Below, in pieces: positions 1-6,237 of a stretch of 19,206 nucleotides of DNA (position 1 is its first letter; every line of letters starts with the position of its first letter). This stretch comes from Jeotgalibaca sp052266715 (lineage in GTDB: Bacteria > Bacillota > Bacilli > Lactobacillales > Aerococcaceae). The stretch lies in assembly GCA_052266715.1 (NCBI GenBank), contig JBQPRB010000016.1; one strand, 5' to 3'. The notes beneath the pieces were generated by a model, which saw nothing but the letters and a program-made list of their open reading frames with translations, was not told the DNA's origin and searched no databases. Made by a program: the position numbers and the translations under genes.

Positions 1-75
1 TTTGAGCCGAAGGCACTCCATTACAAGGAGGAAAAGCGCCGACAAGAAGAAAAAGAAAAAGCCAAAGCGAGTTAG
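1..75 (+). CDS. C-terminal end of an unidentified protein (partial)
   Basis: The window opens inside an open frame that ends with TAG at 73-75. The visible 24 residues are very rich in Lys and Glu, in a KEEKRRQEEKEKAKAS-type tail, which suggests a charged, disordered or helical C-terminus. Nothing in this short piece identifies a family. The frame is chosen because it gives a normal hydrophilic tail and because its stop codon falls in the loop of the hairpin at 58-91. The gene converges on the minus-strand ytqA. The alternative is that the frame is not coding. Confidence 0.45.
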   Translation, partial: FEPKALHYKEEKRRQEEKEKAKAS

Positions 76-91
76 TCTTCGCTTTGACTTT
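46..91 (-). terminator. Probable rho-independent terminator of the ytqA group
   Basis: Arms 58-70 and 79-91 pair over 13 bp with one mismatch (core AAAGCGA/TCGCTTT) around an 8-base loop. Read on the minus strand, the stem is followed by a T-rich run (TTCTTTTTCTTC, about 57-46). The same bases encode the Lys/Glu tail of the plus-strand gene, and its stop codon lies in the loop. The plus-strand T tract is weak, so the site mainly serves the minus strand. Confidence 0.6.
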
Positions 92-133
92 CATTTGGTC
101 CACCAACACTATTTGACATAGAACCTTTTTTTA

Positions 134-1069
134 TTAGTTCATTCGAATATCTTTAATTCCTTGATAACTATTGCGCTTCGCTAGTTCATTGTCAATCGCA
201 TTCAAAACTTCCCATTTTTTCAGACTCCACATTGGACCGATTAATGTTTCGCGAGGTGCATCCCCTGTCAATCGGTGAATAATGATATCTTTGGGAATAA
301 TCTCGAGTTGGTCACATACCAGGTTCACGTATTCATCTTTTTCAAGAAATTGCAAACGACCATGGTGGTAATCCCGAATCATTTTTGTATTCTTCATCAA
401 ATGCAGAAGGTGAAGTTTAACACCTTGAATGTCGGAATCCAAAATCATTCTTTTGGCACTTTCCATCATCATTTCATGCGTTTCACCCGGTAATCCGTTA
501 ATCAAATGCGTACACACGGGGATATTGTGCTTTCTTAGTTTAGCAACTGCATCCAAATACGTTTGATAATCATGCGCTCGATTGATCATCCGGCTGGTTT
601 CTTCATGGATGGTTTGCAGCCCCAATTCAACCCACATATAATAGCGTTGGTTCAATTCCGCCAAGTATTCAATCGTCTCATCAGGCAAACAGTCCGGTCT
701 AGTCGCAATCATGATGCCAACAACACCTTCTTCATTAACGACTTGTTCATAACGGTGACGAAGAACCTCCACGGGCGCATGTGTATTTGTAAAGTTTTGA
801 AAATAAGCAATATATTTTTTTGTGTTTGGCCATTTCTCATGCATCCTATCAATGCCTTTACGCATTTGAACAGGTAGTGGATCTATGCGATTTTGAGCAA
901 AATCTCCTGATCCGGATACCGTACAAAATGTGCAGCCACCATGTGCAACTGTACCATCCCGGTTTGGACAATCAAATCCACCATCCAAGGCAACCTTGAA
1001 TACTTTTTCTCCAAAATGATTTTTTAAATGTGAATTCCATGTGTGATAACGTTTATTCTCTGCTTCCAA
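134..1069 (-). CDS. ytqA: Radical SAM protein, YtqA/TIGR01212 family
   Basis: The product is a radical SAM enzyme of the YtqA/YhcC family. The N-terminal stretch DCPNRDGTVAHGGCTFC carries the atypical cluster ligands C-x11-C-x2-C (Cys34, 46 and 49 counted from the TTG start). It is followed by the ARPDCLP and THLINGLPGET segments usual in this family. B. subtilis YtqA has been linked to tRNA wobble-uridine modification (proposed name MnmL); that is recalled, not shown here. Start: a GTG at 1078 overlaps the best ribosome binding site. GAGGTGG (1080-1074) lies five bases before a TTG at 1069, so TTG is preferred (312 codons including stop). The ornithine cyclodeaminase-family gene ends 53 bases upstream with no visible terminator, so the two are probably co-transcribed. 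Confidence 0.88.
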   Translation of the reverse strand: MEAENKRYHTWNSHLKNHFGEKVFKVALDGGFDCPNRDGTVAHGGCTFCTVSGSGDFAQNRIDPLPVQMRKGIDRMHEKWPNTKKYIAYFQNFTNTHAPVEVLRHRYEQVVNEEGVVGIMIATRPDCLPDETIEYLAELNQRYYMWVELGLQTIHEETSRMINRAHDYQTYLDAVAKLRKHNIPVCTHLINGLPGETHEMMMESAKRMILDSDIQGVKLHLLHLMKNTKMIRDYHHGRLQFLEKDEYVNLVCDQLEIIPKDIIIHRLTGDAPRETLIGPMWSLKKWEVLNAIDNELAKRNSYQGIKDIRMN

Positions 1070-1122
1070 ATTTTCCACCTCGTGAAAATTATAACATAGA
1101 CTTTACCTACACGTAATCACAA

Positions 1123-2127
1123 TTATTCATATTCAATAAAAGCATATTCATCGCCAACTTCACGTTCCAAAGCTTTTTGGTAAACCGCTCCCGCGACCGC
1201 CACGTCCATTGCACCTGTCCCGATAGGGATACATAATACAATCTCATCTGAGAAATCTGGCATCGTGCTTTTACCGACGGCTAATTCTCCTAATGTCGTG
1301 AAAATATCTTTCTCTGTGACTTTTCCTTCTCCGTGGAGGCGTTTCAAAGCACCACGATTGAGTGCTTGATAAGAATGGTCTACTACAATTTTATCAGCAG
1401 AAAGAATTAAGTCATCGTCGATTTCCTGGAATGAGCCCATTGGAAAGACAACCGTCCCTGGTTTAATCCATTCTCTCAATAAAATAGGTTCTTGGGCATT
1501 TGTAACAGTAATTAAAATATCAGCCTGGGCTGCTTTTTCCCCTTCTTCAGGGTTGCAAATGATAATATCACCGGAAACATACTCAGCCATGTCTTCAGCA
1601 AAGTTTTCAGCAGTCGAGCGACGATGGTTCCATACCCGTAATTCTGTAACCTCAAACATATCCGAAATAGCTTCTAATTGGAAGCGCGCTTGTTCGCCTG
1701 CGCCATACAAACCAACCGTTACTTTGTCTTTGAAACCTAAGCATTTCAAGGAAACAGCAGTTTGTGCACCGGTACGGAGGTTACTGATATGCGTGCCTTC
1801 CATAACAGCGATAAATTCGCCCATTTTCGGATCCATTAAAACAATAATGGCAGAAATAAATGGCAGTCCTGCTTTTTTACGTTCTCCTGCTGTTCCGCTC
1901 ACCCATTTTAAACCGGCGATATCCGTATCCCCGATATAGGCAGGCATTGCATTTACAAATCCTTCATGGAATGGGTAGCCACCTGTTTCTCCGAGATCTA
2001 AAGTAACCTTTGGAGGGTTTACAACTGTCTCTTTACCAAAACCTTGAAAGGTCTTCTCTACTATTTTGTTGGCTTCAGACATCGTTATTAGGTCTTTGAT
2101 CGTTCTCTCATTCAATAATTTGGCCAT
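1123..2127 (-). CDS. Ornithine cyclodeaminase / mu-crystallin family NAD(P)-dependent protein
   Basis: This is a full-length member of the OCD/mu-crystallin family, about 334 residues. A substrate-binding N-terminal half has GTHISNLRTGA, whose Arg normally binds the substrate carboxylate. A Rossmann fold follows, with the dinucleotide motif in VTVGLYGAGEQARFQ near residues 140-150. The family includes ornithine cyclodeaminase, alanine dehydrogenase and cyclic-imine (ketimine) reductases. The sequence does not fix the substrate, so no specific name is given. An ATG at 2136 sits directly against AAAAGG and leaves no spacer. The ATG at 2127 has AAGGATGG five bases upstream and is preferred. No convincing promoter was found in 2128-2235, so it may be read through from the cupin gene or from a promoter I missed. 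Confidence 0.85.
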   Translation of the reverse strand: MAKLLNERTIKDLITMSEANKIVEKTFQGFGKETVVNPPKVTLDLGETGGYPFHEGFVNAMPAYIGDTDIAGLKWVSGTAGERKKAGLPFISAIIVLMDPKMGEFIAVMEGTHISNLRTGAQTAVSLKCLGFKDKVTVGLYGAGEQARFQLEAISDMFEVTELRVWNHRRSTAENFAEDMAEYVSGDIIICNPEEGEKAAQADILITVTNAQEPILLREWIKPGTVVFPMGSFQEIDDDLILSADKIVVDHSYQALNRGALKRLHGEGKVTEKDIFTTLGELAVGKSTMPDFSDEIVLCIPIGTGAMDVAVAGAVYQKALEREVGDEYAFIEYE

Positions 2128-2160
2128 TTCATCCATCCTTTTCGTTTAATATCGTGAACA

Positions 2161-2198
2161 TAAAAATTCCTCACTCCATCATATCATAAAGTGAGGAA
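2161..2198 (-). terminator. Terminator after the cupin gene
   Basis: A 9-bp perfect inverted repeat (TTCCTCACT 2167-2175, AGTGAGGAA 2190-2198) surrounds a 14-base loop. On the minus strand it runs into TTTTTA. It lies 37 bases past the cupin stop and just upstream of the OCD-family gene, so it separates the two groups, perhaps only partly. Confidence 0.65.
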
Positions 2199-2235
2199 AC
2201 TCTGATTTTTAATTAGGACATTTTTAATGACTTTT

Positions 2236-2739
2236 TTACCAGTACTCGCGGACAGCTCCTGTTTCTCCTTGAATCGGATCCAGTTTGGGTAAAGGAGTAC
2301 GCTCTATATTATTTTTTATATAATCGTAGTTTGGAGCATCTCCATATTGCATATCATGAATTTGATTGTCTGGGTATGCACCCACAATACTAAAGTCATC
2401 CGTTTGCTTTAATAATTTGTGTGAAACACCTGCCGGAATTAATACCACATCCCCTTTTGAAAAGGTGACGACATTTCCTTGTGGTCCCCCAAATTCTACT
2501 TCAGCTATTCCAGAGATACAGCCGAGTACCTCATGAGCATTTGAATGGAAATGATGACGCTTATATATGCCATTTACCCAACCATTGGTATATTTATTGT
2601 TTGCAAATAAATCAAGAACTTCGCTGCTATCACTAATGTCTCCCAGCACGTCTTTCAAGGCGCCTTGGTAATGCAATAATGGCAGATGGTTATTGGGGAA
2701 AGGATAATTTTCTTCAAAGTAGAGGGTATCAACTAACAT
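2236..2739 (-). CDS. Cupin-domain protein, YjlB-like
   Basis: This is a single-domain cupin of 167 residues. Motif 1 is visible as HHFHSNAHE, with His63, His65 and Glu70 as probable metal ligands. Motif 2 is GDVVLIPAGVSH, with His107 as the fourth ligand. Size and layout resemble B. subtilis YjlB, whose function is unknown to me, so no reaction is claimed. The gene starts 21 bases after the aldo/keto reductase with a good AAAGGAG site and is followed by a terminator. It is therefore the second gene of a two-gene unit, with expression probably tied to the cre site upstream of the reductase. Pairing of a cupin with a reductase suggests small-sugar or carbonyl metabolism, which is inference only. 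Confidence 0.85.
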   Translation of the reverse strand: MLVDTLYFEENYPFPNNHLPLLHYQGALKDVLGDISDSSEVLDLFANNKYTNGWVNGIYKRHHFHSNAHEVLGCISGIAEVEFGGPQGNVVTFSKGDVVLIPAGVSHKLLKQTDDFSIVGAYPDNQIHDMQYGDAPNYDYIKNNIERTPLPKLDPIQGETGAVREYW

Positions 2740-2760
2740 AAATTGGCTCCTTTCAAAAAA

Positions 2761-3585
2761 TCACAAATCCAAACTATCAAGGAAAGCCATATCTTCCGCT
2801 TCAATTTCAAAATCAATATCGGCATTTTCCAAAATGTACTTATCATGAACAGATTTAGGCAAGATAACCATCCCTTTTTGGACAGGATAACGATATGCCA
2901 CTTGCGCAACAGTCTTGTTGTATTTATCAGCGATTTTTTGAATATCTTCGTTCTTAAGCAAGCTTCCTGTTCCTAATGAAGAATAAGCTTCAACTAAGAT
3001 GCCATTTTCCTGGCAAAATGCGACAATTTCAGGTTGCGTATGGCCGATACTGAATCTAATTTGGTTAACAGCAGGTTTAACCCCTGTTGCTTCAATTAAA
3101 TGCTCTAAATCATCTACGTTAAAGTTAGAAACCCCTAACGCACGAATAAGGCCTTGTTCCTTTGCTTCAGACATGGCACGCCATACTTCTATATTTTCTT
3201 TATAGAAATGGGGACGTGTCGGTTTATGGTTGAAGAATCGCCAAGGGGTTGGGCAATGAATTAACATCAAGTCAAGGTAATCTGTGTCCAGGTCTTCTAG
3301 TTGGTCATGTATATTTGCCATGGCCTCATTATAAGTCTTAGACTCACCCCGAACTTTGGAAGTAATAAAGATATCCTCGCGTTTAACACGGCTTGCCTTG
3401 ATTCCTTCTCTAATCCCTTTAGCATTCGCATAACCATGTGCCGTATCGATATGGATATACCCGTTCTTTAATGCAAATTCAGTTGGATGAACAGCCTGCG
3501 GGGTAGATATTTGCCACGTTCCCAAAGCTATTTTAGGAATCAAGACTCCACCTTCTAATTCATATGTTTCATTTAAGATTGACAT
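2761..3585 (-). CDS. Aldo/keto reductase
   Basis: This is an NADPH-dependent aldo/keto reductase of 274 residues, a TIM-barrel that reduces aldehydes or ketones in the cytoplasm. The full catalytic tetrad is visible: Asp47, Tyr52 (in HIDTAHGYANAKGIREGI), Lys77 (ITSKV) and His110 (LIHCP). GVSNF and the phosphate-binding ILPKSV segment near the C-terminus are also present. The natural substrate cannot be read from the sequence; relatives act on 2,5-diketo-gluconate, glyoxal and similar carbonyls. The ATG at 3585 has GAAGGAAAAAC upstream. It is the first gene of a two-gene unit with the cupin protein. The cre-like site at the expected transcription start predicts CcpA repression. Confidence 0.9.
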   Translation of the reverse strand: MSILNETYELEGGVLIPKIALGTWQISTPQAVHPTEFALKNGYIHIDTAHGYANAKGIREGIKASRVKREDIFITSKVRGESKTYNEAMANIHDQLEDLDTDYLDLMLIHCPTPWRFFNHKPTRPHFYKENIEVWRAMSEAKEQGLIRALGVSNFNVDDLEHLIEATGVKPAVNQIRFSIGHTQPEIVAFCQENGILVEAYSSLGTGSLLKNEDIQKIADKYNKTVAQVAYRYPVQKGMVILPKSVHDKYILENADIDFEIEAEDMAFLDSLDL

Positions 3586-3609
3586 GTTTTTCCTTCTTTC
3601 TATTCATAA

Positions 3610-3655
3610 TGTAAACGCTATATATTAATTATAGACTTTTTTGTTCTTTGCGCAA
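3610..3655 (-). promoter_or_regulatory. Promoter with overlapping cre (CcpA) site
   Basis: On the minus strand a perfect -10 box TATAAT (3633-3628) lies 16 bases after a weak -35 TTGCGC (3655-3650). Just downstream, at 3610-3623, TGTAAACGCTATAT on the plus strand fits the cre consensus TGWAARCGYTWNCW at 13 of 14 positions. That places the operator over the predicted start of transcription, the usual position for CcpA repression. Confidence 0.6.
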
Positions 3656-3781
3656 GAAAGTTCACCTAGAAATCATTTCGCCATGTAGCCTAACTGTAAA
3701 CTTTAGCGGTTCCCGCAAAATCATAAAAATCATACTGAGATTAATAGGTCAAAAGGCGCCTAGTTCCGAAGTTTTGGACCG
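3656..3781. other. Intergenic stretch without a recognisable gene
   Basis: No ORF with a ribosome binding site was found. There is a short hairpin GCGG-TTC-CCGC near 3708-3718. A bulged inverted repeat GGTCAAAA ... TTTTGGACC (about 3748-3780) lies just before the ridA terminator. Neither has a clear role. Confidence 0.4.
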
Positions 3782-3818
3782 AAAAAGCGAGGCTGGGGTT
3801 TTGTCCCTGCCTCGCTTT
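3782..3818 (-). terminator. Terminator of the ilvA-ridA unit
   Basis: A 10-bp perfect stem AAAGCGAGGC/GCCTCGCTTT (3784-3793, 3809-3818) can extend inward by GGG/CCC. It ends on the minus strand in CTTTTT. It begins 14 bases after the ridA stop. The GCGAGGCTGGG...CCTCGC form resembles terminators that recur in many Lactobacillales genomes (recollection). Confidence 0.85.
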
Positions 3819-3831
3819 GGATAGCCATCAT

Positions 3832-4212
3832 TTAATTATTATCTTTAGTCGCAATTACTTCTATTTCGACCAGGCCGCCTGCCGGAAGGTCTTTCACTGC
3901 AAAAGCGCTTCTTGCAGGGTAAGGTTCATTAAAGTGCTTCGCATACACATGATTTACTTTGGCGAAATCTTCAATTTCAGTAAGTAACACAGTAACCTTG
4001 ACGACATCTTCCAAGGTCAGGTTTTCTTCTGCCAATACAGCTTTGATATTTTTGAATGCTTGTTCCGTTTGCGCTTCGACGCCTTCTGCTAAAGCACCTT
4101 TCTCTTTATTCATGCCCAGTTGTCCCGACAGAAAAACGAGATCTCCAGTCACGATTGCATGGGAATAGGGTCCTAATGCATCGGGTGCATTATTGGCATC
4201 TAGTTTATACAT
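3832..4212 (-). CDS. ridA: RidA, 2-iminobutanoate/2-iminopropanoate deaminase
   Basis: RidA (YjgF/YER057c/UK114) hydrolyses the reactive enamine/imine intermediates that PLP enzymes such as threonine dehydratase release. This prevents damage and speeds 2-oxo acid formation. The protein is 126 residues from the ATG at 4212, the usual length. It shows GPYSHAI near the N-terminus and PARSAFAV, whose Arg101 is the conserved carboxylate-binding residue. LVEIEVIA near the end is also typical. A GTG at 4221 overlaps the AAGGAG site and is too close. The ATG at 4212 has an 8-base spacer and is preferred. The gene lies 25 bases downstream of ilvA and is followed by a strong terminator, so it is the last gene of the ilv block, next to its metabolic partner. 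Confidence 0.95.
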   Translation of the reverse strand: MYKLDANNAPDALGPYSHAIVTGDLVFLSGQLGMNKEKGALAEGVEAQTEQAFKNIKAVLAEENLTLEDVVKVTVLLTEIEDFAKVNHVYAKHFNEPYPARSAFAVKDLPAGGLVEIEVIATKDNN

Positions 4213-4237
4213 ACAATTCACTCCTTTTCAATTAACA

Positions 4238-5254
4238 CTAATACTGCCGACTTTTAACTTCTACTGCTTTGTTAAGCCCACGTGCAACACTTTGAATCAT
4301 CGGCATGGCACTTAAATCAATGTTACCGCCCGAAACGATTAAGCCAATTTTATCAGCTTTTGGCAAAGAGTCGTTATGAGCTAGTAAAGCTGCTAAAGAA
4401 GCAGCTCCTGCACCTTCAACTAAGGTCTTGTTACGTTCCAACATCCAAAGTACCGCATCAGCAATTTCTTCTTCGGTCACCGTTACAATATCATCAACAT
4501 ATTGTTTAACGACCGCATAGGTATTTTTCCCCGGTTCTTTTACAGCGATACCTTCCGCAATCGTATTGGCAGTTTCTAAGCGTTTAATCTCTCCTGTTTT
4601 AAAGGCGTGATGCATGGATGCAGCTTGTGCCGCTTCCACGCCAATTATTTTGATACTCGGTTTCATTTTCTTGGCAGTAAGGGCAACGCCACTGATTAAG
4701 CCCCCACCCCCGATTGGACAAATAATCATATCTAAATCGGGCTCTTGCTCAAGCATCTCTAAAGCGATTGTACCTTGTCCGGCCATGACATAAAAATCGT
4801 CGTATGGATGTACATAAGTAACATTATTTTCTTCATGGTATTTTTGCGCAGCATCGCCTGCCTCTTCATAGGAGTCGCCGACCAAAATAACTTTTGCCCC
4901 ATATCCCGTGGCAGCGTTTATTTTAGCCTCTGGTGTCGTCTTTGGCATAAAGATTGTTGCACGTTCGCCAAGACGGTAAGCTGCCATAGCAACACCTTGC
5001 GCATGGTTGCCTGCACTGGAACTGACGACCCCTCGTTTTAATTCTTCTGTCGTCAAGCTATGAACTTTATAACTAGCTCCCCGTAGTTTGAATGACCCAG
5101 TTTTTTGCTGATTTTCCATTTTAAAGTAAACATGTCGGTCAACACGGTCATCTGTCATCGTGGAAGTGACCATGGGGGTTCGATGGGTTACGTATTCTTT
5201 TTTCAAATATTTCCAGGCGTCCTGCACCATTTCCAGCGTTAATTTTTCTTCCAT
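4238..5254 (-). CDS. ilvA: Threonine dehydratase (short form, no ACT domain)
   Basis: This PLP enzyme converts threonine to 2-oxobutanoate and ammonia, the entry into isoleucine synthesis. The PLP lysine is Lys56 in KTGSFKLRGA. SSSAGNHAQGVA and the phosphate-binding CPIGGGGL follow. At 338 residues it lacks the C-terminal ACT regulatory region of the roughly 500-residue biosynthetic IlvA, so feedback inhibition by isoleucine through that domain is absent. In length it resembles TdcB or serine/threonine racemase-like enzymes. The location downstream of ilvBNC and next to ridA argues for the isoleucine role. The ATG has AAAAGGGG upstream. A leader ORF and terminator-like hairpin lie between it and the preceding ABC gene, predicting separate control inside the operon. 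Confidence 0.92.
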   Translation of the reverse strand: MEEKLTLEMVQDAWKYLKKEYVTHRTPMVTSTMTDDRVDRHVYFKMENQQKTGSFKLRGASYKVHSLTTEELKRGVVSSSAGNHAQGVAMAAYRLGERATIFMPKTTPEAKINAATGYGAKVILVGDSYEEAGDAAQKYHEENNVTYVHPYDDFYVMAGQGTIALEMLEQEPDLDMIICPIGGGGLISGVALTAKKMKPSIKIIGVEAAQAASMHHAFKTGEIKRLETANTIAEGIAVKEPGKNTYAVVKQYVDDIVTVTEEEIADAVLWMLERNKTLVEGAGAASLAALLAHNDSLPKADKIGLIVSGGNIDLSAMPMIQSVARGLNKAVEVKSRQY

Positions 5255-5282
5255 ACATATTTACCCCTTTTCTTTTTCGTTC

Positions 5283-5329
5283 CCAAAATAAAGGACCTAT
5301 TTAGATTTAGTATCAAATCTAAACAGGTC
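5283..5329 (-). terminator. Attenuator (terminator) in front of ilvA
   Basis: Arms 5294-5308 and 5315-5329 pair over 15 bp (one G-U) around a 6-base loop. On the minus strand they are followed by CCTTTATTTT. The hairpin lies between the ABC gene and ilvA inside one transcription direction, so it can only limit expression of ilvA-ridA. The arm GACCTGTTTAGATTT resembles the ilvB attenuator arm GGACCTGTTGGATTT. The 8-mer TAGATTTG is repeated just upstream (5348-5341), so that copy could compete for the 3' arm. A T-box sequence is absent. Confidence 0.75.
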
Positions 5330-5380
5330 TCATATTGCTGCAAATCTACCCATTTTGATGACACGTAGGCAATTGGGATT

Positions 5381-5424
5381 TTAAAATGAACGAGCATCTC
5401 ATCGGATACAAACTTTCATTTTAA
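5381..5424 (-). promoter_or_regulatory. Hairpin that covers the ilvA leader start codon
   Basis: Perfect 10-bp arms TTAAAATGAA (5424-5415 on the minus strand) and TTCATTTTAA (5390-5381) flank a 24-base loop. The first arm includes the ATG of the leader ORF, so translation of the leader would open this stem. Confidence 0.5.
5399..5419 (-). CDS. Putative leader peptide of ilvA (MKVCIR)
   Basis: This six-codon ORF, ATG AAA GTT TGT ATC CGA TGA, starts 7 bases after GAGGG (5431-5427), which overlaps the stop codon of the ABC gene. It contains one Val and one Ile codon and lies upstream of the attenuator at 5283-5329. Position, ribosome binding site and codons fit a leader peptide that senses charged tRNA. 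At six codons it could also be chance, so the call rests on context. Its nucleotides include the 13-base block shared with the ilvB leader. Confidence 0.45.
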   Translation of the reverse strand: MKVCIR

Positions 5425-5429
5425 TACCC

Positions 5430-6227
5430 TCATTTAAGACTATGATTGACGGTAATCCAGGGACGATTAGCTTCCCAACGAACAGTGATAGGAATATTAT
5501 ATGTTTTACTCAACAATTCATCGGTCAGAATATTTTCTTTTTTTCCTTGTGCAATGACATGTCCATCCTTTACTAGCAAAACATGGGAAATTGCATCGGT
5601 AATTTCTTCAATATAATGGGTAACATAGAGAAGGTGACAATGGTTTTTGGTAATCGTATCCATGATAGCCAAAACTCCTTCTCGCGCCAAGATATCCAAA
5701 CCGGAACAGGGTTCATCCATAATCAATAAGTCTGGCTTGCTCATTAAGGCCCTAGCGATCAAAACCCGTCGTTTTTCTCCTTGGGACAAGTTTCGATACG
5801 CTTTACCACGAAGAGAAAGAATGCCTAGGCTGTCCAATAACTCGTCGACTCGTTTGCAATCCGATGAGACGATTTCCTGGTTCCCGTAAAGTCCTACCGT
5901 AGAAAATTTACCACTCAAAATAATGTTTTTAGTAGTCTGTTTATTGAAAGTTGAACCAAATTTTTCCAAAGCACTGCTCATATAACCGATTCTTTCCCGC
6001 ATTTGGGGAATACTTGCCTTGCCAAAGACTGTATCCAATACTTTTACTTTTCCTGAAGTTGGGAAATTATAACCGGTAATGATGTTCAAGATGGATGTTT
6101 TCCCGGAGCCATTCAGGCCCAGTATAGCCCATTGTTCACCGGGATTAATCTTCCAATTGATATCTTCCAAAATCGGTTGTCCTTGTCTGGTCCAATATAC
6201 CTGCTCTAAAGCAATCAAGGGTTCCAT
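5430..6227 (-). CDS. Stand-alone ABC-type ATPase in the ilv operon
   Basis: This is a single ABC ATPase domain. Walker A is GLNGSGKT, the Q-loop region is MSSALEKFG, the signature is LSQGEKRR, Walker B is LLIMDEP, and the switch His is in YVTHYIEE. It has no membrane segments, and no permease or binding protein lies nearby. The fold resembles B. subtilis YlmA or ModF-type ATPases of unknown partner. It starts within a few bases of the ilvC stop without a clear ribosome binding site, which suggests translational coupling. Start choice is open: GTG at 6233 or ATG at 6227. It is co-transcribed with ilvBNC, so a link to branched-chain amino acids is plausible, but neither transport nor a translation-factor (ABC-F-like) role can be shown. 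Confidence 0.88.
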   Translation of the reverse strand: MEPLIALEQVYWTRQGQPILEDINWKINPGEQWAILGLNGSGKTSILNIITGYNFPTSGKVKVLDTVFGKASIPQMRERIGYMSSALEKFGSTFNKQTTKNIILSGKFSTVGLYGNQEIVSSDCKRVDELLDSLGILSLRGKAYRNLSQGEKRRVLIARALMSKPDLLIMDEPCSGLDILAREGVLAIMDTITKNHCHLLYVTHYIEEITDAISHVLLVKDGHVIAQGKKENILTDELLSKTYNIPITVRWEANRPWITVNHSLK

Positions 6228-6237
6228 AGGCACTGAA

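Noticed and set aside
3640..3781. Small RNA or short gene between the aldo/keto reductase and ridA
   Set aside because: Only weak inverted repeats are present, with no promoter-terminator pair or ribosome binding site to support a separate transcript.
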